Part shown: piece after piece, positions 16,557 through 24,721 of the stretch
Numbering within the stretch: the stretch's first letter is position 1
Layout: the number at the start of each line of letters is the position of its first letter
Source: Sphingopyxis sp.
Lineage (GTDB): Bacteria > Pseudomonadota > Alphaproteobacteria > Sphingomonadales > Sphingomonadaceae
Direction: 5' to 3'
NCBI GenBank assembly: GCA_017745175.1
Contig: JAGHZY010000012.1
Span: forward strand, 30,642 to 94,641
Length of the DNA stretch: 64,000 nucleotides
Made by a program: the position numbers and the translations under genes
The notes under the pieces: model-generated
The model's database searches: none
What the model saw: only the letters and a program-made list of their open reading frames with translations
What the model was told of the DNA's origin: nothing

Positions 16557-17282
16557 ATGATCGACCTTCATTATTCGGCCACGCCGAACGGGCAGAAGAT
16601 CGCGATCATGCTCGAGGAAATCGGCGCGCCTTATCGCGTCATCCCCTACGACATCTTCGAGGGCGACCAGCTGACCGCCGAATTCGGGCGCATCAATCCG
16701 AACCACAAGCTGCCTGCCATGGTCGATCAGGATCCGGCGGGTGGCGGCGATCCGGTGACGGTTTTCGAGTCGGGCGCGATCCTGCAATATCTGGCCGAGA
16801 AGAGCGGGCGTTTCCTGCCCGCGTCGGGTGCGGCGCGCGCGGCGACTTTATCGTGGCTGACATGGCAGGTCGCGGGACTAGGGCCGATGGGCGGGCAGGC
16901 GAGCCACTTCCTGCGCTATGCCCCGGCGGGGCAGGATTATGCCGTCGAACGCTATACGAAGGAGCTCACGCGCCTGCTCACCGTTCTCGAAAAGCGGTTG
17001 GAGAAGAGCGCCTATGTTGGCGGCGACGACTATAGCATCGCCGACATGGCGATCTGGCCCGGCCGCGCGTCGGCGTTCGTGATGGGGATGGGGCTCGACG
17101 AATGGCCCGCGATGCACGGCTGGTTCGAGCGCATCCGCGAACGCCCGGCGGTTGCACGCGCGATGGCGCGCGAGGATCTTAAGGCGCCGGCGAAATATGT
17201 CGGGCGGCACCAAAAGCTCGATGACAAGGAATGGTCGAACATGTTCGGCGACGCGAACCGCGCGGCGGTGAAGGGCGATTGA
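16557..17282 (+). CDS. Glutathione S-transferase, YfcG/Nu-like
   Basis: A 241-residue Nu-type GST: MIDLHYSATPNGQKIAIMLEEIGAPYRVI, RINPNHKLPAMVDQDPAGGGDPVTVFESGAILQYLAEKSGRF, and WLTWQVAGLGPMGGQASHFLRYAP. Its C-terminal tail (RHQKLDDKEWSNMFGDANRAAVKGD) parallels that of the GST at 12847 (LTEEQWSNLFGKNML). It starts immediately after the DUF3237 stop. It converges on the third Nu-like GST across an inverted repeat. Probable role: glutathione conjugation, reduction or removal in the cluster's pathway. Confidence 0.92.
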   Translation: MIDLHYSATPNGQKIAIMLEEIGAPYRVIPYDIFEGDQLTAEFGRINPNHKLPAMVDQDPAGGGDPVTVFESGAILQYLAEKSGRFLPASGAARAATLSWLTWQVAGLGPMGGQASHFLRYAPAGQDYAVERYTKELTRLLTVLEKRLEKSAYVGGDDYSIADMAIWPGRASAFVMGMGLDEWPAMHGWFERIRERPAVARAMAREDLKAPAKYVGRHQKLDDKEWSNMFGDANRAAVKGD

Positions 17283-17336
17283 GGCCGGGAACAGGTTGAG
17301 CGTCCGCTCTCGGCCGGAAGCGGACCTTTCCTTCAT

Positions 17337-17409
17337 CGTCATCCCGGACTTGATCCGGGATCCATCGCAGCGCTGAAGTCATGGATCCCGGATCAAGTCC
17401 GGGATGACG
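17337..17409. repeat. Dispersed inverted repeat, family A, copy 1
   Basis: Two 28-base arms (17337-17364 and 17382-17409) are perfect inverse complements separated by 17 bases. The left arm begins CGTCATCCCGGACTTGATCC. It lies between convergent GST genes. The same arms recur at 29863-29935 and 62002-62093, and one arm near 57348. Confidence 0.9.
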
Positions 17410-17459
17410 AAAAAGAGTGAACAAACGTCCGCTCAACACCCTGAAGCCGACGATCCGCC

Positions 17460-18164
17460 TCACCGTTTCGCGTGCTGGCGGTCGCCCCACAGGATCGCAC
17501 GATGCTCGTCGGTGAAGCCGGTGAGGCCGCCCTCGATCGTCTCGGCGCGCGCGACGCCGGCCTGCATGCCTTCGGCGACCGCGGGGCGTGCGAGCATCGC
17601 GGCGCCCCAGCGGTCGACGTTCGGAAAACGTCCCGCCTTTTCGATCAATTGGCGGCGCAGATAGGGCAAAGTCGCGATGTCGGCGATCGTATAGTCTTCG
17701 CCGGCGAGCCATTCGGCTTCGCCGAGGCGGTTGTCGAGCACCATCATCAACCGGTCGACCTCGCGGCTGTAGCGCGCGATGGCATAGTCATGCCGGTCCT
17801 TCGCATAGTGGGTGAAATGCGCCTCCTGCCCGAACATCGGGCCGACGCCCGACACCTGGAACATCAGCCATTGCCAGCAGATCGCGCGCTTCGCCGGATC
17901 GGCGGGCACGAAGCGGCCGGTCTTTTCGGCGAGGTAGAGCAGGATCGCCCCCGTTTCCCACAGTATGAACCGCTCGCCGCCGGGTCCTTCGTCGTCAACG
18001 ATCACCGGGGTCTTGTTGTTCGGGTTGAGCGCGAGGAATTCGGGGGTGAGCTGATCGCCCGCGAGGATGTCGACATATTCGAGCCGCCAGTCGAGCTCCA
18101 TTTCGAGAAGCGCGATCGCGATCTTGCGGGCATTGGGTGTGGGGCCGCCGTGGAGCGTGATCAT
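17460..18164 (-). CDS. Glutathione S-transferase, YfcG/Nu-like
   Basis: A 234-residue GST: MITLHGGPTPNARKIAIALLEMELDWRLEYVDI, FLALNPNNKTPVIVDDEGPGGERFILWETGAILLYLAEKTGRF and WLMFQVSGVGPMFGQEAHFTHYAKDRHDYAIAR. The PNARK and NPNNKTP segments assign it to the same group as the two neighbouring GSTs, but it is more divergent. Its ATG lies 4 bases after the stop of the CoA-transferase gene, so the two are co-transcribed. That links glutathione chemistry with a CoA-thioester step. Confidence 0.92.
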   Translation of the reverse strand: MITLHGGPTPNARKIAIALLEMELDWRLEYVDILAGDQLTPEFLALNPNNKTPVIVDDEGPGGERFILWETGAILLYLAEKTGRFVPADPAKRAICWQWLMFQVSGVGPMFGQEAHFTHYAKDRHDYAIARYSREVDRLMMVLDNRLGEAEWLAGEDYTIADIATLPYLRRQLIEKAGRFPNVDRWGAAMLARPAVAEGMQAGVARAETIEGGLTGFTDEHRAILWGDRQHAKR

Positions 18165-18168
18165 CGCC

Positions 18169-19332
18169 TCAGCCCTCGCGTCCGAGCCAGCGCTTGAGCA
18201 CGTCGGCGCCGTCCTGTCCGACGGTCAGCGGGGCGGGGCGGCGGACGCTGCCCGGGGTCGCCGACAGCTTCGGGAAGACGCCCTGCATCGTGACCTCGCC
18301 GAGCTCTTCGTCGGGAACGGTTACCAGCGCGTCGCGTGCGGCGAAATGCGGGTCGGCGAGCATGTCCTCGGCGTCGAAGACGCGGCCCGCAGGAACACCC
18401 GCCTCGACCATCTTCGCCTCGAGTTCGGCGATCGTCAGCGTCGCGGTCCATTCGCCGATCAGCGCGTCGAGCTCCTCCTGTCGCGCGCCGCGCGCGCGGT
18501 GCGTCGCATAGCGTTCATCGCTCGCGAGTTCGGGGCGCCCCATTGCGGCGGTGAGGCGCGCAAAGACGCCGTCCTGATTGGCGCCGATCAGATATTCGCC
18601 GTCGCGGCACGGATAGACGTTCGACGGCGCGATCGCGGGCAGGGTCGATCCGGTACGGCGGCGCTTGGTGCCGCTCGCCGAATAGTCGGACACGGTCGAT
18701 TCCATGACCTGCAGCACCGCCTCATAGAGCGCCGAATCGACGATCTGGCCGTCGCCGGTCCTGCTGCGATGATGGAGCGCGGCGAGGGCGCCCATGCACC
18801 CGTAAGTCGCGGCGAGCGTGTCGCCAATCGACACGCCCATGCGCGCTGGGGGCAGGTCGGGATAGCCGACGATGCCGCGCCAGCCGCCCATCGCCTCGCC
18901 GATGCCGCCGAAGCCCGCGCGCGATGAATAGGGACCGGTCTGGCCGTACCCCGACACGCGCACGACGATCAGCCCGGGGTTGGTCTTGCGCAGCTCGGCG
19001 GGATCGAGGTTCCATTTTTCGAGCGTGCCGGGGCGGAAATTCTCGATGAGGATATCGGCCTTCGCGATCAGCTCGCGCGCGAGCGCCTGCCCCTCCTCGC
19101 TGCGCAGGTCGACCGCGACCGAATATTTGTTGCGCGCGATGACGCGCCACCAGCTCGGCGTGTCGCCCTGGCCCCAGTTGCGCATCTGGTCGCCGGTCAC
19201 CGGGGGTTCGAGCTTGACGATCTCGGCGCCCATGTCGCCGAGAAGCTGGCCGCAGAAGGGGCCGGCGATGAGCTGCCCCATCTCGACGACCCTGATACCC
19301 TCCAGCGCGCCCCCGCTGCCCGTTTCGCTCAT
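18169..19332 (-). CDS. CaiB/BaiF (family III) CoA-transferase
   Basis: A 387-residue family III CoA-transferase starting MSETGSGGALEGIRVVEM at 19332. Conserved parts: GQLIAGPFCGQLLGDMGAEIVKLEPP at residues 20-45, ARNKYSVAVDLRSEEG, ADILIENFRPG, and the region GYPDLPPARMGVSIGD with Asp171 at the position of the catalytic aspartate of formyl-CoA transferase (Asp169). It moves CoA from a donor thioester to a carboxylic acid in the cytoplasm; the acid is unknown. It shares its promoter region with the divergent HMG-CoA-lyase-like gene. Confidence 0.93.
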   Translation of the reverse strand: MSETGSGGALEGIRVVEMGQLIAGPFCGQLLGDMGAEIVKLEPPVTGDQMRNWGQGDTPSWWRVIARNKYSVAVDLRSEEGQALARELIAKADILIENFRPGTLEKWNLDPAELRKTNPGLIVVRVSGYGQTGPYSSRAGFGGIGEAMGGWRGIVGYPDLPPARMGVSIGDTLAATYGCMGALAALHHRSRTGDGQIVDSALYEAVLQVMESTVSDYSASGTKRRRTGSTLPAIAPSNVYPCRDGEYLIGANQDGVFARLTAAMGRPELASDERYATHRARGARQEELDALIGEWTATLTIAELEAKMVEAGVPAGRVFDAEDMLADPHFAARDALVTVPDEELGEVTMQGVFPKLSATPGSVRRPAPLTVGQDGADVLKRWLGREG

Positions 19333-19387
19333 ATCGTTCCTTTCGCGGCCGACTCTGGTAAGACGGCCTGCCTCGCCCATGGCCTTT

Positions 19388-19416
19388 GTATACTTAGAAT
19401 GCTATGTAATTTTCAA
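19388..19416 (-). promoter_or_regulatory. CoA-transferase promoter with CTAAGTAT element
   Basis: On the minus strand TTGAAA (19416-19411), 17 bases, then GTATAC (19393-19388) form a promoter for the CoA-transferase-GST pair. The -10 region is preceded by TTCTAAGTATAC, sharing CTAAGTAT with the MFS and 21.3 kb intergenic regions. Confidence 0.55.
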
Positions 19417-19450
19417 CCTGCTAAATGACCCGAATCAATCAGGACGCAAG

Positions 19451-20353
19451 ATGTTGAAAAATCAAGCCGTGGAACTGGTGGAGGTCGGCCCGCGCGACGG
19501 GCTGCAGAATGAGGCGGCGATCATATCGACCGCCGACAAGCTCGAGCTGATCCGCCGCGCGATCGACTATGGTATCCGGCGTATCGAGGTGACGAGCTTC
19601 GTCAATCCGAAGAAGGTGCCGCAGCTTGCCGATGCCGAAGAGCTGGCGGCGATGCTGCCCGACCGCGACGATGTGACGTATATCGGTCTCGTGCTCAATC
19701 GCCGCGGCGCCGAGCGCGCGCTTGCCACCGGCCGGATCGACGAGCTCGGCGCGGTGTGCGTGACGAGCGACACGTTCGGCGTCCGCAATCAGGGTCAAAG
19801 CTCGGACGAGTCGCTCGCTGCGGCGATCGGGATCGTCGGGCTGGCGAAAGACGCAGGGCGCGTCGGCCAGATCACGATCGCGACGGCCTTCGGCTGTCCG
19901 TTCGAGGGCAGGGTTTCGATCGACCGTGTCGTCGAGATGGCGAAGCGCGCCGCCGACGCAAGCCCGCGCGAAATAGCGCTCGCCGATACGATCGGGGTGG
20001 GCGTGCCCGCGCAGGTGTCGGAGATGGTCGGGCGCGTGCGCGAGGCGGTCGGCGATCTGCCCGTGCGCGTCCATTTCCACAACACGCGCGGCACCGGCAT
20101 CGCCAATGTCTGGGCGGCGGTGAACGAGGGCGCCGCGACGGTCGACGCATCGCTCGGCGGGCTCGGCGGTTGTCCCTTCGCGCCGGGCGCGGCGGGTAAC
20201 GTCGCGACCGAGGATGTGATCTACATGCTCGAAGGGAGCGGTATAGCGACAGGTGTGGCGCTGCCGCAGGTCGTCGGGGCCGCGGACTGGCTGACGGGCG
20301 TGATGGGGCGTCCCTTGCCGGCGATGGTCAGCAGGGCGCCAGCCTTCCCCTAA
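19451..20353 (+). CDS. Hydroxymethylglutaryl-CoA lyase-like enzyme
   Basis: A 300-residue TIM-barrel lyase of the HMG-CoA lyase/pyruvate carboxyltransferase group. Motifs: VEVGPRDGLQNEAAIISTADK (catalytic Arg-Asp), VTSFVNPKKVPQLADAEE, VRVHFHNTRGTGIANVWAA with the metal-binding HxH-like segment, and GGLGGCPFAPGAAGNVATEDV, which carries the active-site cysteine loop of true HMG-CoA lyases. It cleaves a 3-hydroxy-3-methylacyl-CoA to acetyl-CoA plus a keto acid. In this context the substrate may be a larger 3-hydroxy-3-methyl-branched thioester. The ATG is at 19451; the track's earlier start overlaps the divergent gene. Confidence 0.9.
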   Translation: MLKNQAVELVEVGPRDGLQNEAAIISTADKLELIRRAIDYGIRRIEVTSFVNPKKVPQLADAEELAAMLPDRDDVTYIGLVLNRRGAERALATGRIDELGAVCVTSDTFGVRNQGQSSDESLAAAIGIVGLAKDAGRVGQITIATAFGCPFEGRVSIDRVVEMAKRAADASPREIALADTIGVGVPAQVSEMVGRVREAVGDLPVRVHFHNTRGTGIANVWAAVNEGAATVDASLGGLGGCPFAPGAAGNVATEDVIYMLEGSGIATGVALPQVVGAADWLTGVMGRPLPAMVSRAPAFP

Positions 20354-21261
20354 AAGGTCGCGAGCAGCGCCATCACGACGCCGCCGACGACGAGCAGCAG
20401 GCCGAGGATCTCGTGCCAGCGCACCGGTTCGCGCAGATAGAAATGCGCGAAGCCGATCGTGAAGACGACCTCGACCTGCCCGACGATCCGTACCAGCGCC
20501 GCGGGCGCCGCGGCAAAGCCGATATACCAGCAGGCCGAACCGAGCGCCGACAGCAATCCGATCTGGCTCGAATTGCGCCACGTCCGGAAAACCGCGCGCA
20601 GCGTATCGCGGTCGCGCAGCGCGACCCAGAGCATGTGCAGCCCGGTCTGGATCGCCATCACGACGACGAGCGTGACGAGCGCCGATCCGATCAGGTCGAC
20701 ATGTTCGAGTTCGGCGGTCGCGAGCTTCACCGCGATGGCGGCGAGCGCGAACATCGACCCCGCGCCGAGCCCGCAGAGCGCCGCGGGCTGGCCGAGCGCG
20801 CGCAAGATTTCGCGCGCCGAAACCCCGCGTCCGGCGAGTGCGAGCACGAGCACGCCGGCAACGCCCGCGACGATGCCGAGCCATGCGAGAAACGGCAATC
20901 TTTCGCCGAGGAAGATTGCGGTGACGAGTGCCGCCTGCACCGCCTCGGTCTTCGAAAAGGCGGTGCCGACGACGAAGCCGCGATGCCCGAACGCCATGAT
21001 CAGCAGGATCGTGCCCGCCATCTGGGTGATCGCACCCGCGATGGCGAAGCCCGCGAAAACGGTGCCGAACGCGGGGACCGCCTGGTTCCCGATCATCAGC
21101 CAGATCGCCGCGAAGGCGAGGGCGAAGGGGAGGCCGTAAAGATAGCGGACGAGCCCCGCGCCGCTGATGCTGAGTTCGGCGCGCAGGCGCTGCTGCAGCG
21201 CGGTGCGCCACGCCTGGAACAGACCGCCGAACAGCGATGCGGGAAGCCAGATCGGGTTCAT
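20350..21261 (-). CDS. DMT (EamA) family transporter
   Basis: A 303-residue inner-membrane protein with ten hydrophobic segments and two EamA repeats; the second repeat ends LREPVRWHEILGLLLVVGGVVMALL. Such proteins export or import small metabolites; the substrate is unknown. The start MNPIWLPASLFGG at 21261 has GAGGGCGGG before it. The track start 40 codons upstream would include the promoter palindrome. The stop overlaps that of the convergent HMG-CoA-lyase-like gene by three to four bases. Confidence 0.88.
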   Translation of the reverse strand: MNPIWLPASLFGGLFQAWRTALQQRLRAELSISGAGLVRYLYGLPFALAFAAIWLMIGNQAVPAFGTVFAGFAIAGAITQMAGTILLIMAFGHRGFVVGTAFSKTEAVQAALVTAIFLGERLPFLAWLGIVAGVAGVLVLALAGRGVSAREILRALGQPAALCGLGAGSMFALAAIAVKLATAELEHVDLIGSALVTLVVVMAIQTGLHMLWVALRDRDTLRAVFRTWRNSSQIGLLSALGSACWYIGFAAAPAALVRIVGQVEVVFTIGFAHFYLREPVRWHEILGLLLVVGGVVMALLATF

Positions 21262-21305
21262 CCCGCCCTCGCGTCCCGTCCCGCGTTTCCGACTCGCCCC
21301 GAGCT

Positions 21306-21345
21306 TTGCATGCGGCCCCCATGCAATAGTTTTAATACTAAGTAT
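21306..21345. promoter_or_regulatory. Divergent intergenic region with ATACTAAGTAT palindrome
   Basis: ATACTAAGTAT (21335-21345) is a perfect dyad with a central A. It shares CTAAGTAT with the elements at 11.88 and 19.39 kb and is related to TTAGTATACTAA at 16.0 kb. It lies between the DMT gene (minus) and the acyl-CoA dehydrogenase (plus). I cannot place a convincing -35/-10 pair here. Confidence 0.5.
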
Positions 21346-21485
21346 ATGGTGTCGCACCGGTCGCCGCGTCCGACCTGCCACGCCAATCAGCTAGACCCGC
21401 GGCGCGGCAGGTTGCAGGAGGGGCGCGGGAGAGAAAATGACGCAAAAATACGCAAAGACGCGGCCGGCGGGGCGGGGGATCTGAC

Positions 21486-22499
21486 ATGGCCGAACTCGAC
21501 CTGCCGCTTGGCGAGGCACAACAGATGCTGCGCGACAGCGTGCAGCGCTTCCTTGCCGACAATGAGCACCCCGGCTGGCGCGACCTGTGCGAAGCGCTCG
21601 GCCTTGCCGGCATCGCGCTGCCCGAAAGCGTCGGCGGTTTCGGCGGCGGGATGATCGACATCGCGGTCGTGATGGCCGAGCTGGGCCCGGCGCTCGCGGG
21701 CGCCGACTGGCTTTCGCATGTCGCGGCGACGGCACTCCTCGCACGCGTCGCACCCGATCATCCGGCGCTCGTCGGGCTGGCGGCGGGCAGCCGGCGCATC
21801 GCGGTCGTCTGTACGGCATCGACCGCGGCAATGCCCGTGGTCGAGGGCGGGCTGGTTCGCGGGAGCGCGGCGCTGGTCGCGGGCGCGGCGGAGGCCGACC
21901 TGCTGCTGCTCGCGAGCGACGAGGCGCTGCTGCTGATCGCCGCCGACGGCGACAAGGTCGAGCAGCGCCATCGTATCATGCACGACGGCAGCGTTTCGGC
22001 CGACCTTGCCTTCACGCTCAAGCCCGGCGACGCTGTGCTGCTTGCGAGCGGCGAGGCGGCACGCACATGGGCCGACCATGCGAACGACCTGATCCTCGCC
22101 GGGCGCTGCGCCGAAGCGGTCGGTCTGATGCAGCGGATGATTGCCGACAGCATCGACTATCTCGGCCAGCGCACGCAGTTCGGCACGCCGATCGGACGCT
22201 TCCAGTCGCTGCGCCACCGTGCGGCCGACATGCAACTCGCGGCGATGAAGGCCGCCGCGCTCACCGAAGCCGCGATCCTCGCGGTCGATCAGGGCCGTGC
22301 CGACCGCGCGCAGGCGGTCAGCGCCGCGTGTATCGAGGTCGGCGATGCGGTGCGGATCGTCGGTGAAAGCGCGGTGCAGATCCATGGCGCGATGGGGCTG
22401 ACCGAGGAACTGAGCCTTGGCGGCCATTTCAAGCGCGGACTGGCGATCGCCGCGGCGTTCGGGCCGCGCGCCGGTCACCTCGCGCGCGCGTCGGTTTGA
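21486..22499 (+). CDS. Acyl-CoA dehydrogenase family protein, short form
   Basis: A 337-residue acyl-CoA dehydrogenase homologue, about 50 residues shorter than usual. It has the N-terminal helical domain (ALGLAGIALPESVGGFGGGMIDIAVVMAELGPALAG), a weak central sheet domain, and the C-terminal helices with RTQFGTPIGRFQSLRHRAADM and GESAVQIHGAMGLTEELSLGGHFKRG. The FAD-binding QFG and QIHGAMG segments are conserved, but the terminal YEGT-type catalytic segment is absent. In heteromeric acyl-CoA dehydrogenases one subunit looks like this. The convergent gene at 22654 could be its partner. Confidence 0.87.
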   Translation: MAELDLPLGEAQQMLRDSVQRFLADNEHPGWRDLCEALGLAGIALPESVGGFGGGMIDIAVVMAELGPALAGADWLSHVAATALLARVAPDHPALVGLAAGSRRIAVVCTASTAAMPVVEGGLVRGSAALVAGAAEADLLLLASDEALLLIAADGDKVEQRHRIMHDGSVSADLAFTLKPGDAVLLASGEAARTWADHANDLILAGRCAEAVGLMQRMIADSIDYLGQRTQFGTPIGRFQSLRHRAADMQLAAMKAAALTEAAILAVDQGRADRAQAVSAACIEVGDAVRIVGESAVQIHGAMGLTEELSLGGHFKRGLAIAAAFGPRAGHLARASV

Positions 22500-22518
22500 T
22501 GCCTGGACAAAACTGAGT

Positions 22519-22621
22519 CGTCATTCCGGCGAAGGCCGGAATCCCGTCCTTGCGTCGGGCTGCTACGGTGAGATCGTGTTTCGGAGTCACGTGCCTCCGA
22601 ACACCCTTCGCCGGGATGACG
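22519..22621. repeat. Dispersed inverted repeat, family B, copy 1
   Basis: CGTCATTCCGGCGAAGGCCG at 22519 is answered by CTTCGCCGGGATGACG at 22606-22621. A central hairpin TTCGGAG..CTCCGAA lies between them. The element sits between two convergent acyl-CoA dehydrogenase genes and may terminate both. Confidence 0.75.
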
Positions 22622-22653
22622 GTCAGCAAGGGACCTTTCAGCCCACCCCGGCG

Positions 22654-23784
22654 CTAACCCAGCATCGTTCGCGCGATCAGGTCGCGCTGGATTTCGTTCG
22701 ACCCCGCATAGATCGTCGCTGCGCGGTCGTTGAGGTAGCGCGGCACCGCGACCGCAAGGTCGGCGGGCGTCTGGCCGTCGGCGTCGGCCCATGCCGCATG
22801 GCCCGCGGCCTCGCACGCGAGCGTGTCGATGCGCTGCGCGGCCTCGGTGCCGAGGATCTTGAGCGCCGAGGCGTAAAGCGCCGGACTGCCGCCGACGCCG
22901 CGCATCGCCTTCAGCTCGAGCGCCTGCAGCGCCTTCAGCGTCACCGCCTCGCGGTCGATCTGCGCGCGCAGCACGGGATCGATGTCTTCGCGGGCGCGCA
23001 GCCGTTCGAGCCGTCCGATCAGTCCCGGTGCATATTTGCCGCCGCGTTCGAAGGTCAGCAGATGCTTGGCGACCGACCAGCCCGCATTTTCGTCGCCGAG
23101 CCGGTTCGCCTGCGGCACGCGGACGTCGTCGAAGAAGACCTGGTTGAACTCGTGATCGCCGGCGAGCGTGCGGATCGGCTCTACCGTGATGCCCGGGGTC
23201 GCCATGTCGAGGAGCAGGAAGCTGATTCCCGCCTGCGGCTTGCCTTCGCTCGATGTGCGCACGAGCGCGAACATGCGGTTCGCGAAATGCGCGTGCGTGG
23301 TCCAGATCTTCGAGCCGTTGAGGACATAGTCGTCGCCGTCGGGCGCCGCGCGGAGTTGCAGCGCGGCAAGGTCCGACCCCGCGCCGGGCTCCGAAAAGCC
23401 CTGGCACCAATAATCCTCGCCCGACAGGATGCGCGGCAGATAATGGGCGCGCTGCCCGGGACTGCCATAATGCATGATCACCGGCGCGACCATCTTGAGC
23501 CCCATCGGCGCGAGGTTCGGCGCGCCCGCCGCGGCGCATTCGGCGGCAAAGATATAGCGTTCGATCTCGCTCCAGCCCGGACCGCCATATTCGGCGGGCC
23601 AGTCGGGCGCCGCCCAGCCCTGTGCGTGAAGGATGCGCTGCCACGGCAGCGAGATGGCGGGATCGATGAACACGCTCGTTGCGCGCGCCGCGCCGCGGCG
23701 GATCTCATCGGGCAAATGCGCGGCGAGAAAGGCGCGAGCCTCTTCGCGAAAGGCCGCAAGGGCCGGGTCGTTCAGCATGTCCAT
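22654..23784 (-). CDS. Acyl-CoA dehydrogenase
   Basis: A 376-residue full-length acyl-CoA dehydrogenase: WPAEYGGPGWSEIERYIFAAE, YWCQGFSEPGAGSDLAALQ (FAD/substrate loop), YVLNGSKIWTTHAHFANRMF, and the C-terminal YAGSNEIQRDLIARTMLG. The usual catalytic Glu of YEGT is Ala here; a Glu in TFERGGK at the alternative isovaleryl-CoA dehydrogenase-like position may serve instead. The start MDMLNDPALAAFREEARAFL is at 23784, with 23778 also possible. It oxidises an acyl-CoA ester, perhaps together with the product of 21486. Confidence 0.92.
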   Translation of the reverse strand: MDMLNDPALAAFREEARAFLAAHLPDEIRRGAARATSVFIDPAISLPWQRILHAQGWAAPDWPAEYGGPGWSEIERYIFAAECAAAGAPNLAPMGLKMVAPVIMHYGSPGQRAHYLPRILSGEDYWCQGFSEPGAGSDLAALQLRAAPDGDDYVLNGSKIWTTHAHFANRMFALVRTSSEGKPQAGISFLLLDMATPGITVEPIRTLAGDHEFNQVFFDDVRVPQANRLGDENAGWSVAKHLLTFERGGKYAPGLIGRLERLRAREDIDPVLRAQIDREAVTLKALQALELKAMRGVGGSPALYASALKILGTEAAQRIDTLACEAAGHAAWADADGQTPADLAVAVPRYLNDRAATIYAGSNEIQRDLIARTMLG

Positions 23785-23833
23785 GCCGCCGGTTTGTAGG
23801 TCGCCGCGGCGCGGGGCCAAGCTGGCACCTGCA

Positions 23834-24583
23834 TCAGGCGGCGCGCGCGCCGACGAAGCCGAGCCCCGCGGCGATCTGGATCGACTGCGCGCGCCCTGTC
23901 GCGCCGAGCTTCGCCGCGGCGTTGCGCAGGTGAAAGCGCACGGTCGATACCGACAGCGACAGGATGATCCCGATCTCGCCATCGGTCTTGCCCGCCGCCG
24001 CCCAGCGCAGGCACTGCACCTCGCGCCGCGTCAGCGTCTGCGGCACGGTGGCGTTGCGCGGCCGCCCGCGCGCCTCGTTGTGCGTGGCGATCAGTTTTAC
24101 CGCCAGATTGTGCAAATGCCCCGCATGTTCCGCGAAGATCGTCTCGACGCCGACGGGTTCGCGCGAGCACCAGAAGACCGCGCCGACAAGTCCGCGCGGC
24201 AGGTGCACCGGAGCAATGATCGCCTCGCCGAAATTGGGCGTGTTCTTCGCCTGCGAACAGTCGACCTCGTCGAGCAGGTGCGTCGGGCGCCACGTGCCGA
24301 GACGCCCGTCGCTGTAGTAAAAGGGTTCGGCGACCAGCCGCGCTGCGGTGAGGAAGGCGAGTTGCAGCGCCAGCTTGCGGTCGCGCCAATAGGCGTAGCT
24401 CGGGTCGACCCAGTGAAAGCTGGTCTCTGCATAGGGACGGCCTTCCTCGTCGCTCATCGGTTCGGGGTCGCCGAGGTCGGCCTGCGCAGCGACATAGGGC
24501 AGGCCGATCGCGTCGCCCGCCGCCTGCACCGCTGCGATCAGCGCCGGCATTTCGGCCCAGCTTTCCGCACTTGCGTCGTTCAC
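23834..24583 (-). CDS. LuxR family transcriptional regulator (LuxR solo-like)
   Basis: A 249-residue regulator with an N-terminal autoinducer-binding-like domain (residues about 25-165; WVDPSYAYWRDRKLALQLAF, FGEAIIAPVHLPRGLVGAVFW) and a C-terminal LuxR HTH (TLTRREVQCLRWAAAGKTDGEIGIILSLSVSTVRFHLRNAAAKLGA). A GTG start at 24583 is preferred because GGAGG lies 9 bases upstream; the track start at 24637 has none and runs through the box described below. No luxI synthase is nearby, so it may sense a plant or catabolic signal. It is divergent from the TonB receptor at 24722. Confidence 0.88.
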   Translation of the reverse strand: MNDASAESWAEMPALIAAVQAAGDAIGLPYVAAQADLGDPEPMSDEEGRPYAETSFHWVDPSYAYWRDRKLALQLAFLTAARLVAEPFYYSDGRLGTWRPTHLLDEVDCSQAKNTPNFGEAIIAPVHLPRGLVGAVFWCSREPVGVETIFAEHAGHLHNLAVKLIATHNEARGRPRNATVPQTLTRREVQCLRWAAAGKTDGEIGIILSLSVSTVRFHLRNAAAKLGATGRAQSIQIAAGLGFVGARAA

Positions 24584-24602
24584 GCGCCTGTTCCTCCGCT
24601 CC

Positions 24603-24618
24603 CTGACACAGGTGTCAG
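24603..24618. promoter_or_regulatory. lux-box-like palindrome
   Basis: CTGACAC-AG-GTGTCAG has 7-bp perfect arms and fits the CT-N12-AG form of LuxR-type boxes. It lies 20 bases upstream of the GTG of the LuxR gene and 104 bases upstream of the divergent TonB receptor, so it could control both. Confidence 0.55.
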
Positions 24619-24721
24619 CTTGTTCGTGCGGCCGCAATCCATTGTTCTGTCACGGTCCGGTTTCGCGCGACGCTCGCACAAAGACGAGCTCGGCGGCAAG
24701 CCGTTTGAGGGAGGATGAGTG

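Noticed and set aside
17337-17409. Insertion sequence
   Set aside because: The 28-base inverted arms enclose only 17 bases and no transposase.
6399-19332. LigDEFG beta-aryl ether operon
   Set aside because: GSTs and SDRs occur together, but the GSTs are YfcG/Nu-like or general and not clearly LigE/LigF-type, and the gene order differs.
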